Assembly (NCBI RefSeq): GCF_947500405.1
Contig: NZ_CANMRY010000005.1
Location: 62,001 to 126,000 of the forward strand
From: an uncultured Maribacter sp.
GTDB lineage: Bacteria; Bacteroidota; Bacteroidia; Flavobacteriales; Flavobacteriaceae
DNA length: 64,000 bases
Reading direction: 5' to 3'
In this document: piece by piece, positions 16,914-25,272 of the stretch
How positions within the stretch are numbered: position 1 is the first letter of the stretch
Layout: each line of letters opens with the position of its first letter
Translations under genes and position numbers: made by a program
The notes under the pieces: model-generated
Databases searched by the model: none
Seen by the model: the letters and a program-made list of their open reading frames with translations, nothing else
Told to the model about the DNA's origin: nothing

Positions 16914-17495
16914 TTAATTTAATCGTAGTAAACTTATAGGAAAGCCTAATGTTTTTTCCTCTCTTATTATTTTAAAACCAAATTTTTGATACAGCTTTAT
17001 ATTATACTCTGATACGGTATCTAAAACTACAGGTTTTTTATTTTTTTTATACTGACTCATTATTCGTAACACCATCCTTGCCGCAGAACCACTACCATAA
17101 GCTTCTTTTAAAGCTCCCATAATAACTGGTTTTATATGTGCTTCTTTAGGATAAAAATCTTTAATTATTTTTTGTCTTTTTAGAACATTAAATAAATTCT
17201 TAAAACCAATACAGTTAAAAAGTAATTTTAAATCTAAACCTATAGTTTTTAAAGTAACTTTCTCTTTTTCTGAAAAAGATAGTAAAAGACATGCATTTTT
17301 ATTCTGAGATAAATATACCTCACCAAATAGCATGGATTTTTCGAATAAATATCCCATTAAAGCTTTCATTCTATCTATTCTATCCTCTCCATTTTCTACA
17401 ATAAAATTAATAGAATTATCTTCTTCTAAATCTTTAAAAGCAGACACTAAAATACTAACTACTAACTCTTTATCTTTTTCTGATGCTTTAATCAA
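16914..17495 (-). CDS. GNAT-family N-acetyltransferase embedded in the his operon
   Basis: 193 residues of GNAT type: an N-terminal IKASEKDKELVVSILVSAF helix, a central acetyl-CoA-binding region (GSGSAARMVLRIM, about 133-145, matching the Q/RxxGxG/A loop) and a C-terminal VLDTVSEYNIKLYQKFGFKII block. The start is TTG at 17495. The codon two upstream is the hisF stop region, and no in-frame ATG exists before residue 42. It lies 3 bases from hisF and 8 from hisIE, so it is in the operon. The substrate is unknown. A link to histidine metabolism is only positional. Confidence 0.78.
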   Translation of the reverse strand: MIKASEKDKELVVSILVSAFKDLEEDNSINFIVENGEDRIDRMKALMGYLFEKSMLFGEVYLSQNKNACLLLSFSEKEKVTLKTIGLDLKLLFNCIGFKNLFNVLKRQKIIKDFYPKEAHIKPVIMGALKEAYGSGSAARMVLRIMSQYKKNKKPVVLDTVSEYNIKLYQKFGFKIIREEKTLGFPISLLRLN

Positions 17496-17498
17496 AAC

Positions 17499-18254
17499 TT
17501 ATAATCTTACTGGTATTCCTTCTTTTTTTAATTGACGCTTTAAATCTATAATTTCAATTTCTTTAAAATGAAAAACACTAGCAGCTAAAGCTGCATCTGC
17601 CTTACCTTTTACAAAAGTATCGGTAAAATGTTGCATGGATCCTGCGCCTCCAGAGGCAATTATAGGAATATTTAACTCTGTAGACAATTTATTTAATGCT
17701 TCATTTGCAAATCCGTCTTTAGTACCATCATTATTCATAGAAGTAAAAAGTATTTCTCCAGCCCCTCTTTCTTCTACTTCTTTTGCCCAATCAAACAAAT
17801 TCAATTCTGTAGGAACCTTACCTCCTACTAAATGCACAATCCAATCTCCATCAATCTTTTTTGCATCTATAGCTACTACTATACATTGAGAACCAAACTT
17901 AGCAACTAAATCATTAATTAATTGCGGATTCTTAACAGCAGAAGAATTTATAGAAACTTTGTCTGCACCGTTTTGCAAAAGTATATCTACATCTTCTACT
18001 GAGGATATTCCACCACCAACTGTAAATGGGATATTTACTTTCTCTGCAACATGGTAGACTAATTCTGCCAATGTTTTTCTACGTTCTTCAGTTGCAGAAA
18101 TATCTAAAAACACCAATTCATCTGCTCCAGAAGCTGCATAAATTTCTGCAAGTTCTACAGGATCTCCTGCATCTCTTAAATCAACAAAATTTACACCTTT
18201 AACGGTTCTTCCATTTTTTATATCAAGACAAGGAATAATTCTTTTAGTAAGCAT
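17499..18254 (-). CDS. hisF: imidazole glycerol phosphate synthase, cyclase subunit
   Basis: Cyclase half of the HisF-HisH complex. It uses ammonia from HisH to convert PRFAR to imidazole glycerol phosphate and AICAR. The 251 residues form a TIM barrel with catalytic D11 ([13 protein letters not shown]) and D130 (VAIDAKK), and phosphate-binding loops VGGGISS and ASGGAGS. Length and both ends are standard. A 122-base spacer with short tandem repeats separates it from hisA upstream. Confidence 0.95.
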   Translation of the reverse strand: MLTKRIIPCLDIKNGRTVKGVNFVDLRDAGDPVELAEIYAASGADELVFLDISATEERRKTLAELVYHVAEKVNIPFTVGGGISSVEDVDILLQNGADKVSINSSAVKNPQLINDLVAKFGSQCIVVAIDAKKIDGDWIVHLVGGKVPTELNLFDWAKEVEERGAGEILFTSMNNDGTKDGFANEALNKLSTELNIPIIASGGAGSMQHFTDTFVKGKADAALAASVFHFKEIEIIDLKRQLKKEGIPVRL

Positions 18255-18262
18255 TTATTTAA

Positions 18263-18290
18263 AGTAGTTAGTAGTTAGTAGTTAGTAGTT
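18263..18290 (+). repeat. tandem heptamer repeat AGTAGTT x4 in hisA-hisF spacer
   Basis: Four exact copies of AGTAGTT follow each other just upstream of the hisF start codon (18254). This is a short simple-sequence array in the longest internal spacer of the his operon. Its copy number could vary between strains by replication slippage. No function is visible. Confidence 0.75.
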
Positions 18291-18376
18291 AGCAAGCTAA
18301 ATACGTAATACTACAAGCTATAGATTATTATTCTTTTTAAACTGTTTTGCAATTACTTGTTTATTTTTTATAGTTA

Positions 18377-19117
18377 CTAATTCTTAGTACTATTATTTAA
18401 TATGAAAGCTTCTAATTGTTTTAAACTAATTCGATTTTCATAAATAGCTTTACCAATTATGGTTCCTTCGCAACCTATTTCCGCTAGTTTTGGTAATTCA
18501 TTAAAAGTAGAAATACCACCACTTGCTATAAGTTTTAATCCAGATTCTGATTGTTCCAATATCTTTTTATACAAATTAAAAGAAGGTCCTTCTAACATAC
18601 CATCTTTGCTAATATCAGTACAAATAACATAGCTTACTCCTTCTTTTTGGTAGCCTTGAATAAAAGGAACTAACTCTTCTTTAGACTCTTCTAACCAACC
18701 AGATACTGCAACTTTTTCATCCATAGCATCTGCGCCAAGGATAATCTTTTCTGCTCCAAAATTAGAAATCCATTTGGTAAAAGTTTCTCTATCTTTTACT
18801 GCAATACTCCCGCCTGTTATTTGGTTAGCACCACTTTCAAAAGCAATACGTAAATCATCATCTGTCTTTAAACCACCGCCAAAATCTATTTTTAAACTGG
18901 TCTTACTAGCAATTTGCTCTAAAATTTTATGATTTACAATATGTTTAGATTTTGCACCATCTAGGTCTACCAAATGTAAATGAGTTATTCCATGATCTTC
19001 AAATTCTTTAGCTACTTCTAATGGATTCTCATTATAAATTTTCTTGGTATCATAATCTCCTTTAGAAAGCCTTACACATTGTCCTTCTATTATATCTATT
19101 GCTGGTATTATTCTCAT
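18377..19117 (-). CDS. hisA: phosphoribosylformimino-5-aminoimidazole carboxamide ribotide isomerase
   Basis: Isomerises ProFAR to PRFAR. A 246-residue TIM barrel with catalytic D8 ([15 protein letters not shown]) and D130 (ILGADAMD), plus phosphate loops DFGGGLK and ASGGIST. The last residues (FILNNSTKN) include codons AGT ACT AAG, which equal the AGTACTAAG repeat found in neighbouring spacers, so the repeat may have reached into the gene's end. It follows the S23-type gene and precedes hisF. Confidence 0.94.
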   Translation of the reverse strand: MRIIPAIDIIEGQCVRLSKGDYDTKKIYNENPLEVAKEFEDHGITHLHLVDLDGAKSKHIVNHKILEQIASKTSLKIDFGGGLKTDDDLRIAFESGANQITGGSIAVKDRETFTKWISNFGAEKIILGADAMDEKVAVSGWLEESKEELVPFIQGYQKEGVSYVICTDISKDGMLEGPSFNLYKKILEQSESGLKLIASGGISTFNELPKLAEIGCEGTIIGKAIYENRISLKQLEAFILNNSTKN

Positions 19118-19132
19118 TTTTTTCTAGTAAAT

Positions 19133-19155
19133 AGTACTAAGTAAGCAGTACTAAG
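19133..19155 (+). repeat. AGTACTAAG repeats, left flank of the S23-type gene
   Basis: AGTACTAAGTAAGCAG at 19133-19148, overlapped by a second AGTACTAAG at 19147-19155, lies just downstream of the S23-type gene. The first is a 14/16 inverted match to the sequence at 19559-19574 on the other side of that gene. Confidence 0.7.
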
Positions 19156-19171
19156 CATTAAATATTTTTCT

Positions 19172-19528
19172 CTATTCTTTATTCAAACTTCTTTGTAATG
19201 AAAAATTCATTTTTTTAACTTCAATACATATATCTAATATTGGCTTTATTTTATGTTCCGAGCATGATTTTAATCTTTGCACTAGTAATATTTGAGTTTC
19301 TAATTCGGTTGTTGAACCATTAGCGATACTTAAAAAATGAGCAAACTGTTTGTTTGAATTTCTTCCAGCTCCTTCTGCAATATTGGAAGGAATACTAATA
19401 GAACATCGTTTAATCTGTGAAGTTAATCCATATATTTCATCTGCTGGCATATCTTTCATTAACTCATAAATTAACTCCACGAGATCCATTGCCTTTTGCC
19501 AAATTTTTAAATCCTCATATTTATTCAT
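19172..19528 (-). CDS. four-helix-bundle protein, S23 / 23S rRNA intervening-sequence family
   Basis: 118 residues matching the S23-type four-helix-bundle family: the YEDLKIWQKAMDLVELIYEL opening, the central LTSQIKRCSISIPSNIAEGAGR block and the final EVKKMNFSLQRSL helix. Members were first noticed in intervening sequences of 23S rRNA genes, but many are free-standing and their role is unknown. Here it sits between hisH and hisA and is bracketed by AGTACTAAG inverted repeats, which suggests insertion as a small element. No rRNA gene is nearby. The frame is intact and in the operon's direction, so operon expression is not disrupted. Confidence 0.87.
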   Translation of the reverse strand: MNKYEDLKIWQKAMDLVELIYELMKDMPADEIYGLTSQIKRCSISIPSNIAEGAGRNSNKQFAHFLSIANGSTTELETQILLVQRLKSCSEHKIKPILDICIEVKKMNFSLQRSLNKE

Positions 19529-19558
19529 ACATCAACTATAACACAAAGCTACTATATA

Positions 19559-19574
19559 CTATTTACTTAGTACT
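19559..19574 (-). repeat. AGTACTAAG repeat, right flank of the S23-type gene
   Basis: On the minus strand this reads AGTACTAAGTAAATAG, a 14/16 match to AGTACTAAGTAAGCAG at 19133-19148 on the plus strand. The two thus form imperfect inverted repeats around the S23-type gene, 442 bases from outer end to outer end. Confidence 0.7.
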
Positions 19575-19583
19575 TAATACTAT

Positions 19584-20165
19584 TTAAATGCTTAAAAAAT
19601 TCTCTAGTATTTGCTCTCCTACTTTGCTACTTTTTTCTGGGTGAAATTGTGTGCCGTAAAAATTATTTTTTTGCAGTGCAGCACTATAATTAATTCCATA
19701 GCCAGAAGTTGCAATTGTTTCATCACATATGGGAGCATAAAAACTATGCACTAGGTATATATGCGCATTATCTTTTATATCAGAAAATAAAGGGGATTTT
19801 AAATCAGAAATTTCGTTCCAACCAATTTGTGGAACTTTTACTCCATTATTAAATTTCACAACATCAACGTTAAAAATCCCTAAACCTTCTGTGCTTCCTT
19901 CTTCTGAAGCATTGCACATTAATTGCATTCCTAAGCAAATACCTAAAACTGGTTGCTTTAAAGTTGGTACAAGCGTATCTAATCCACTATCTACAAGTTT
20001 AGCCATAGCACTACTTGCCTCTCCTACTCCTGGAAAAATAACTTTATCGGCAGATTTTATTTCTTCAACATTATCTGTTAAAACAGCTTCATACCCTAAA
20101 CGCTTTATCGCAAATTTGATACTCTGAATATTCCCCGCTCCGTAATTTATAATTACTATTTTCAT
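19584..20165 (-). CDS. hisH: imidazole glycerol phosphate synthase, glutamine amidotransferase subunit
   Basis: Supplies ammonia from glutamine to HisF. 193 residues of the class I amidotransferase fold, with catalytic C77 in LGICLGMQ, H175 and E177 in TQFHPEKS, and the conserved GVGEASSAM and IGWNEI segments. The start (MKIVIINYGAGNI) is standard. It is followed by the S23-type gene rather than directly by hisA. Confidence 0.94.
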   Translation of the reverse strand: MKIVIINYGAGNIQSIKFAIKRLGYEAVLTDNVEEIKSADKVIFPGVGEASSAMAKLVDSGLDTLVPTLKQPVLGICLGMQLMCNASEEGSTEGLGIFNVDVVKFNNGVKVPQIGWNEISDLKSPLFSDIKDNAHIYLVHSFYAPICDETIATSGYGINYSAALQKNNFYGTQFHPEKSSKVGEQILENFLSI

Positions 20166-20174
20166 TGTTTATTT

Positions 20175-20204
20175 AGTATTAAGTAACTAGTACTAAGTAT
20201 TAAG
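20175..20204 (+). repeat. cluster of AGTA(C/T)TAAG repeats in hisB-hisH spacer
   Basis: Three closely spaced copies: AGTATTAAG at 20175-20183, AGTACTAAG at 20189-20197 and AGTATTAAG at 20196-20204. They are directly upstream of hisH. They belong to the motif family that flanks the S23-type gene. Confidence 0.65.
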
Positions 20205-20248
20205 TCTATCATAAAAAACTTATTACTCTTTACTTTGAACTAAGTACT

Positions 20249-20266
20249 GGTATGCTAAAGCATACC
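20249..20266. repeat. hairpin over the hisB stop codon
   Basis: GGTATGC (20249-20255) and GCATACC (20260-20266) are perfect inverted arms with a four-base loop that includes most of the hisB TAG codon. It lacks a U run. It could protect or process the mRNA at this long spacer. This is a sequence observation without known function. Confidence 0.45.
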
Positions 20267-21394
20267 TTTTGTACTTGGCAAAAACATTTTATTTACATCT
20301 CTTTTTACAGCCATTTTCATTGCTTTAGCAAAAGCTTTAAAAATACCTTCTATTTTATGATGTTCGTTATCCCCTTCTGCCTTGATGTTTAAATTACATT
20401 TTGCCCCATCAGAAAACGATTTAAATAAATGCAAAAACATCTCGGTTGGCATATCTCCAATTTTCTCACGTTTAAAATGGGCATCCCAAACTAACCAAGG
20501 TCTTCCTCCAAAATCTACTGCCACTTGCGCCAAACAGTCATCCATTGGTAAACAGAATCCGTAACGTTCTATTCCTAATTTGTTTCCTAATGCTTTTGCG
20601 AATAATTCCCCTAAAGCAATCATGGTATCTTCTATAGTATGATGCTCATCAACATGTAAATCACCATCTACTTTTACTGTTAAATCCATAGCGCCATGGC
20701 GGCCAATTTGGTCTAACATATGATCAAAAAAATCTAATCCAGTAGAGATATCATTTTTTCCTGAACCATCTAAATTTAACTTAATATAAATCTTAGTTTC
20801 ATTGGTATTACGTGTAATTTCTGTTACTCTATCTTGTAACTTTAAAAACTCATAAATCTTTTTCCAGTCTGTAGATGTTAATGCAATAGCATCTAAAATA
20901 GTTTGCTTATTAGCCTCTATCTCATCTGCACCTAATTCTGGGTCTTCTGATAAAAATATTCCTTTAGCCCCTAAATTCTTAGCCAATTCCATATCGGTAA
21001 TACGGTCTCCTAACACAAAAGAATTTTCTAAATCGTATTCTTCTTTATTAAAATACTTAGTAAGTAAACCTGTTCTTGGCTTGCGTGTTTCTGCATTTTC
21101 ATGGGCAAAAGTTTTATCTATAAACACTTCTTTAAAAACGACTCCTTCTTTTTCAAAAGCAGAAATAACTTTATTTTGTGCTGGCCAAAAAGTATCTTCA
21201 GGAAAAGAATCGGTTCCTAAACCATCTTGATTAGTAACCATAACTAATTCATAATCCAATTCAGAAGCTATTTTAGCCATGTATTGAAATACTTTTGGGT
21301 AATATTCCAATTTTTCTAAACTATCTAATTGATAATCTACAGGGGGCTCTAAAACCAATGTTCCATCACGATCTATAAAAAGTACTTTTTTCAT
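20255..21394 (-). CDS. hisB: bifunctional histidinol-phosphatase / imidazoleglycerol-phosphate dehydratase
   Basis: Two activities in 379 residues. Residues 1-165 are a HAD-type histidinol-phosphate phosphatase with the nucleophile motif FIDRDGTL (D8, D10). Residues about 190-379 are the dehydratase ([27 protein letters not shown] and [15 protein letters not shown], with the metal-binding histidines). The fused form is usual in this group. It follows hisC by one base. Confidence 0.95.
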   Translation of the reverse strand: MKKVLFIDRDGTLVLEPPVDYQLDSLEKLEYYPKVFQYMAKIASELDYELVMVTNQDGLGTDSFPEDTFWPAQNKVISAFEKEGVVFKEVFIDKTFAHENAETRKPRTGLLTKYFNKEEYDLENSFVLGDRITDMELAKNLGAKGIFLSEDPELGADEIEANKQTILDAIALTSTDWKKIYEFLKLQDRVTEITRNTNETKIYIKLNLDGSGKNDISTGLDFFDHMLDQIGRHGAMDLTVKVDGDLHVDEHHTIEDTMIALGELFAKALGNKLGIERYGFCLPMDDCLAQVAVDFGGRPWLVWDAHFKREKIGDMPTEMFLHLFKSFSDGAKCNLNIKAEGDNEHHKIEGIFKAFAKAMKMAVKRDVNKMFLPSTKGML

Positions 21395-21395
21395 T

Positions 21396-22436
21396 TTATA
21401 CTAATTCTTTTAAAGCTTTTATTAAAGCATTGTTTTCTTGAGTTGTTCCTATAGTAAAGCGTAAAGTATTCTCACACAAAGCCTGTGTAGTTCTATTACG
21501 AACAACAATACCTTTTTCTAATAATTGATTGTATCTTTTTGTAGCATCATCAACCTTTACAAGAACAAAATTTGCGTTAGTTGTATATATTACTTTTACA
21601 TAAAATATATCTTGCAGCGCACGTATTAAAGTATCTCTTTCTTTAAGAATATTTTGCACTTCTGTAGCAATCAATTTTTTATCAATAACGCGTTCTAATG
21701 CCTTTTTCTGAGTTAATTCATTTACATTATATGGTGGTTTAATCTTATTTAAAACCGCTATTATTTCTCTAGATGCTAAACAAATACCTAAACGTATACC
21801 TGCCATACCATAGGCTTTAGATAATGTTTGCGTTATTATTAAATTTGGATAATTAACTAATTCTGCAACCCAACTTTCATCTTCAGAAAAATCTATATAA
21901 GCTTCGTCTATAACTACTAAACCTTTAAAATTAGTTAATAATTCTGAAATCTTACTTTTTGAGATAGTATTCCCAGTTGGATTATTTGGTGAACAAATAA
22001 AAAGAATTTTTGTAACCGCAGTTACTGCACTTAATATTGCTTCAACATCTGGCTGAAATTCTTTAGTTAATAGTACTTCTTTATTTTCTACAGCATTAAT
22101 ATTGCATAAAACTTTATACATACCATAAGTGGGGGGTAAACTAATAATAGCATCTACATTTGGCTCACAAAAAGCTCTAAATAGTAAATCTAAAACTTCA
22201 TCACTGCCATTTCCTAAAAGTATATTTTCTGATGAAATACCTTTTTGTTCAGCTAATACTCTCTTTAAGCTTCTCTGTTGTGGGTCTGGATATCTATTTA
22301 CTCCATTATTATAAGGATTTTCATTCGCATCTAAAAAGACCATTGTAGAACCATCAGAAACATATTCATCTCTAGCAGATGAATATGGCTGTAACCCTTT
22401 AATATTTTCTCTAATTATAGTATCTAAACTAAACAT
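21396..22436 (-). CDS. hisC: histidinol-phosphate aminotransferase
   Basis: PLP-dependent class I/II aminotransferase, 346 residues. It converts imidazole acetol phosphate to histidinol phosphate with glutamate as donor. Seen are LDANENPYN near the start, CSPNNPTGN (148-156), VIDEAYIDF (175-183) and the PLP lysine K207 in [14 protein letters not shown]. Its ATG overlaps the hisD stop by one base (TAATG), so translation is probably coupled. Confidence 0.94.
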   Translation of the reverse strand: MFSLDTIIRENIKGLQPYSSARDEYVSDGSTMVFLDANENPYNNGVNRYPDPQQRSLKRVLAEQKGISSENILLGNGSDEVLDLLFRAFCEPNVDAIISLPPTYGMYKVLCNINAVENKEVLLTKEFQPDVEAILSAVTAVTKILFICSPNNPTGNTISKSKISELLTNFKGLVVIDEAYIDFSEDESWVAELVNYPNLIITQTLSKAYGMAGIRLGICLASREIIAVLNKIKPPYNVNELTQKKALERVIDKKLIATEVQNILKERDTLIRALQDIFYVKVIYTTNANFVLVKVDDATKRYNQLLEKGIVVRNRTTQALCENTLRFTIGTTQENNALIKALKELV

Positions 22437-23719
22437 TATTCTAAACTTTTTAAACGTAATGTAACTGCATTTTTATGAGCTTGTAGGCCTTCTGCTTCTG
22501 CCATAAGTTCAATAGCTTTACCTATTTCTTGTATGCCTTTTGGCGTAATTTTTTGGAAAGTCATACTCTTCATAAAACTATCTAAATTTACTCCACTATA
22601 CTGTTTTGCATAACCATTTGTTGGTAAAGTATGGTTTGTTCCAGAAGCGTAATCTCCAGCACTTTCTGGCGTATAATTTCCTATAAATACAGAACCAGCA
22701 TTTTTTATTTGTTTAATAAAAATTTCTTCATTTAAAACACATAAAATATAATGTTCTGGGCCATATTCATTTATTAAATCTATTGCAATTTGTTCATTCT
22801 CTACATAGATAAGTTTACTGTTTGCAATTGCTTGCTTTGCAATTTCTTTTCTAGGTAAAACATTAAGCTGTTCTGCAACTTCTTTTTCTACAGCATCTAT
22901 CACACTTTTTGATGTAGATACTAAGATTACTTGACTATCTACACCATGTTCTGCCTGACTCAACAAATCTGAAGCAACAAAGGAGGCATTAGCAGTATCG
23001 TCTGCCATTACTAAAAGTTCACTAGGACCAGCAGGCATATCTATTGCAACACCGTATTTAGTTGCTATTTGCTTTGCTACGGTTACAAATTGATTTCCTG
23101 GTCCAAATATTTTATATACTTCTGGAATAGTTTCCGTCCCAAATGTCATTCCTGCAATTGCTTGTATACCACCAACTTTAAATATTTTAGTTACTCCACA
23201 AAGATTTGCTGTATAGAGTATCGCCGGATTTACATTGCCTTCTTTGTCTGGCGGTGTACATAATACAATCTCTTCGCAGCCAGCAATATTAGCAGGCACT
23301 GCAAGCATTAAAATTGTTGAAAATAATGGTGCCGTTCCTCCTGGAATATATAAACCAACTTTTTGAATAGGACGTTTCTCTTGCCAACATTGCACTCCGT
23401 TAGCAGTTTCTACTGAAACTTTAGCAGTTTTTTGAGCAGCATGAAAAACTTCAATATTATTTTTTGCTAGTTGAATAGCTTTTTTTAAATCTTCAGAAAT
23501 AAGCGAAGCTGCAGCATTAATTTCGTCCTTAGAAACTATGTTAGAGAAAAGTGTTACACCATCAAATTTTTTTGTGTATTTAGTTAAAATACTATCACCA
23601 CCCTCTTGTACTTCTTTAAAAATATTATTTACTGTGCCTTCTATGTCTGCAACCGTTTGTGTTGGTCGCATAAGAATGGTTTTCCAGTCTTCTTTATTTG
23701 GGTTATAAATTTTATTCAT
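22436..23719 (-). CDS. hisD: histidinol dehydrogenase
   Basis: Zinc enzyme that oxidises histidinol twice to histidine with NAD. The start at 23719 (MNKIYNPNKEDW) gives 427 residues, the normal length; four further codons upstream begin with TTG and are less likely. Seen are GLYIPGGTAPLFST, the FGPGNQFVTVAKQ nucleotide region, DMPAGPSELLV, the LLSQAEHGVDSQ zinc region and the C-terminal AGDYASGTNHTLPT block with its conserved histidine. It overlaps the preceding acetyltransferase gene by 8 bases. Confidence 0.95.
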   Translation of the reverse strand: MNKIYNPNKEDWKTILMRPTQTVADIEGTVNNIFKEVQEGGDSILTKYTKKFDGVTLFSNIVSKDEINAAASLISEDLKKAIQLAKNNIEVFHAAQKTAKVSVETANGVQCWQEKRPIQKVGLYIPGGTAPLFSTILMLAVPANIAGCEEIVLCTPPDKEGNVNPAILYTANLCGVTKIFKVGGIQAIAGMTFGTETIPEVYKIFGPGNQFVTVAKQIATKYGVAIDMPAGPSELLVMADDTANASFVASDLLSQAEHGVDSQVILVSTSKSVIDAVEKEVAEQLNVLPRKEIAKQAIANSKLIYVENEQIAIDLINEYGPEHYILCVLNEEIFIKQIKNAGSVFIGNYTPESAGDYASGTNHTLPTNGYAKQYSGVNLDSFMKSMTFQKITPKGIQEIGKAIELMAEAEGLQAHKNAVTLRLKSLE

Positions 23720-24158
23720 TATTTCTATCAAAAACGTTTCTCATGTGGTATCCTTCTGGAACATATCCTTGTTCTTCCCAAAATTGTACTCCTCTAGTAT
23801 TTTTTACATAGCAATTAATCTCAGAGCTATTACAATTATTTTCTTTTGCATACTCATAAATCCAATCTAACATTAATTTGCCTACACCTCTACTTCTATA
23901 TTCTTTGGATATAAAAACATTATCTGGTTCTATATGCTTTCCTATATAAAACTTATTTAAAATCCAAAAACCGCATATACCAATTAGCTTTTCTGCATCA
24001 TACACACCAATGCATTGAAAACCAATTTTCTTCATCTCAGATAAGCGCTCTTCAAGAATTTTTGTTTCTATCTTTCCATCATTAAGAATAGCAACTAAAG
24101 GTAAAATTGTGTGTAATTCTTCTTGTGGTATTAAGAAAATTTTCAACTCATTTTCCAT
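23712..24158 (-). CDS. GNAT-family N-acetyltransferase between hisG and hisD
   Basis: 148 residues with a typical GNAT core: the IGICGFWILNKFYIGKHIEPDNVFISKEYRSRGVGKLMLDWI stretch, in which RSRGVG is the acetyl-CoA pyrophosphate loop (about 93-98), and the late VKNTRGVQFWEEQGYV block. It begins 10 bases after hisG and overlaps hisD by 8, so it is cotranscribed and coupled. A role in histidine synthesis is not known; it could acetylate an amine or act on an unrelated substrate. Confidence 0.82.
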   Translation of the reverse strand: MENELKIFLIPQEELHTILPLVAILNDGKIETKILEERLSEMKKIGFQCIGVYDAEKLIGICGFWILNKFYIGKHIEPDNVFISKEYRSRGVGKLMLDWIYEYAKENNCNSSEINCYVKNTRGVQFWEEQGYVPEGYHMRNVFDRNNE

Positions 24159-24168
24159 AGCAAAAATT

Positions 24169-25026
24169 TTACAAAACCATTTTCTCTATTGGACAAACAA
24201 GTAAACCTTCAGCTCCTGCTTGCTTTAACTCATCTATAACTTCCCAAAACTTGTTTTTATTAATAACAGTATGTACAGAACTCCACCCTTCTTCTGCTAA
24301 TGGTAAAACAGTAGGACTTCGCATTCCTGGTAATAAAGAAATTATACTATCCAATTTATCGTTTGGAGCATTTAAAAGAACATATTTAGATTGTCTAGCC
24401 GTTAATACTGCATTAATTCTAAATTGTAATTTTTTAAGTATCTCTTTACGTTCTTCAGATATTTTAGGAGAAACAGCTAATACTGCTTCACTTTTTAGCA
24501 TTACTTCTACTTCTTTTAAACCATTTTTAAATAAAGTACTACCACTAGAAACAATATCGCAAATACCGTCCGCTAAACCAATGTTAGGTGCAATTTCTAC
24601 AGAACCATTAATAATGTGTATATCTGCAGCTACTCCTTTTTGTTTTAAATATTGTTTTACTGTATTAGGGTAAGATGTAGCAATACGTTTACCATTAAAA
24701 TCTTTTACAGAAGAATATTTTACTTCTTTTGGGACAGCTAAAGACACTTTGCATTTAGAAAACCCTAGTCTTACATTAAAACCAATACCTTCTCCTTTTT
24801 CTATTAAAACATTCTCTCCAATAATAGCTATATCTACAACACCATCTTTCAAATATTGTGGAATATCACCGTTTCTTAAATAAAAAACTTCCATAGGAAA
24901 ATTACGGGCAGATGCTTTTAATTGATCTTTACCATTGTCTATAGATATACCACAGTTTTTAAGTATTTCTATAGAGTCTTCATTTAATCTTCCAGATTTT
25001 TGAATTGCAATTCTAATTTTTGTCAT
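24169..25026 (-). CDS. hisG: ATP phosphoribosyltransferase
   Basis: First, committed step of histidine synthesis (ATP plus PRPP). The 285 residues are the long form, which carries a C-terminal ACT-like regulatory domain (about 210-285, MRSPTVLPLAEEGWSSVHTVI) that usually mediates feedback inhibition by histidine. Catalytic-domain features include IAIQKSGRLNEDS at the start and the PRPP-binding segment GLADGICDIVSSGSTL. As the long form, it should not need HisZ. The gene is preceded by a leader peptide and attenuator. Confidence 0.95.
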   Translation of the reverse strand: MTKIRIAIQKSGRLNEDSIEILKNCGISIDNGKDQLKASARNFPMEVFYLRNGDIPQYLKDGVVDIAIIGENVLIEKGEGIGFNVRLGFSKCKVSLAVPKEVKYSSVKDFNGKRIATSYPNTVKQYLKQKGVAADIHIINGSVEIAPNIGLADGICDIVSSGSTLFKNGLKEVEVMLKSEAVLAVSPKISEERKEILKKLQFRINAVLTARQSKYVLLNAPNDKLDSIISLLPGMRSPTVLPLAEEGWSSVHTVINKNKFWEVIDELKQAGAEGLLVCPIEKMVL

Positions 25027-25060
25027 TCCTTTCTTAATTTTGTTTGGAAATCAAATTGGT

Positions 25061-25096
25061 TTAAAAATAAAACCCGCTTGATTTCTCAAACGGGTT
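25061..25096 (-). terminator. his operon attenuator terminator
   Basis: On the minus strand AACCCGTTTGA (25086-25096), a four-base loop and TCAAGCGGGTT (25071-25081) form an 11-base stem with one G-U pair, followed by a U-rich tail. It lies between the leader peptide and hisG, 35 bases before the hisG start, so it must be read through for operon expression. Confidence 0.85.
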
Positions 25097-25137
25097 ATAT
25101 ATATTTAGTTTACACAATACATTATCACCTCGCTTGA
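25086..25137 (-). promoter_or_regulatory. his attenuator: antiterminator pairing
   Basis: Minus-strand segment TCAAGCGAGG (25128-25137, the last leader codons) can pair with the 5' terminator arm AACCCGTTTGA (25086-25096): seven continuous pairs (one G-U), a bulged A and two more G-C pairs. It nearly repeats the 3' terminator arm TCAAGCGGG. A ribosome stalled at the His codons leaves this strand free to form the antiterminator. A ribosome reaching the stop codon would cover it and let the terminator form. Confidence 0.72.
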
Positions 25138-25178
25138 CAGCCAGTATGAAAATGATGATGTGTAGTTTTGTTTCTCAT
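25125..25178 (-). CDS. hisL: histidine operon leader peptide
   Basis: A 17-codon frame, MRNKTTHHHFHTGCQAR, ending in TGA, with four His codons (HHHFH) at positions 7-9 and 11. Such a histidine run directly before an attenuator and hisG is the hallmark of a his leader peptide. Its last sense codons (CAA GCG AGG) provide the antiterminator strand. The predicted transcript start lies only a few bases before the ATG. Confidence rests on the His run, the position and the matching hairpins. Confidence 0.88.
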   Translation of the reverse strand: MRNKTTHHHFHTGCQAR

Positions 25179-25192
25179 TACTCTGTAAATGT

Positions 25193-25220
25193 AAAATATA
25201 TTTTAATTGCATAAAAGCAA
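25193..25220 (-). promoter_or_regulatory. candidate promoter of the his operon
   Basis: On the minus strand, TTG (25218-25220), 17 bases, then TATATTTT (25193-25200), close to the flavobacterial TTG / TAnnTTTG pattern with one mismatch in the last base. Transcription would begin around 25186, giving an 8-base leader before the hisL ATG. Confidence 0.45.
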
Positions 25221-25272
25221 AAACTATTTTTTTAACAACTATTAATGTTTTAATAAAAAAAATAACAGTTAT

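Noticed and set aside
19172-19528. 23S rRNA intervening sequence
   Set aside because: The protein family fits, but no rRNA sequence surrounds it; the gene sits between hisH and hisA.
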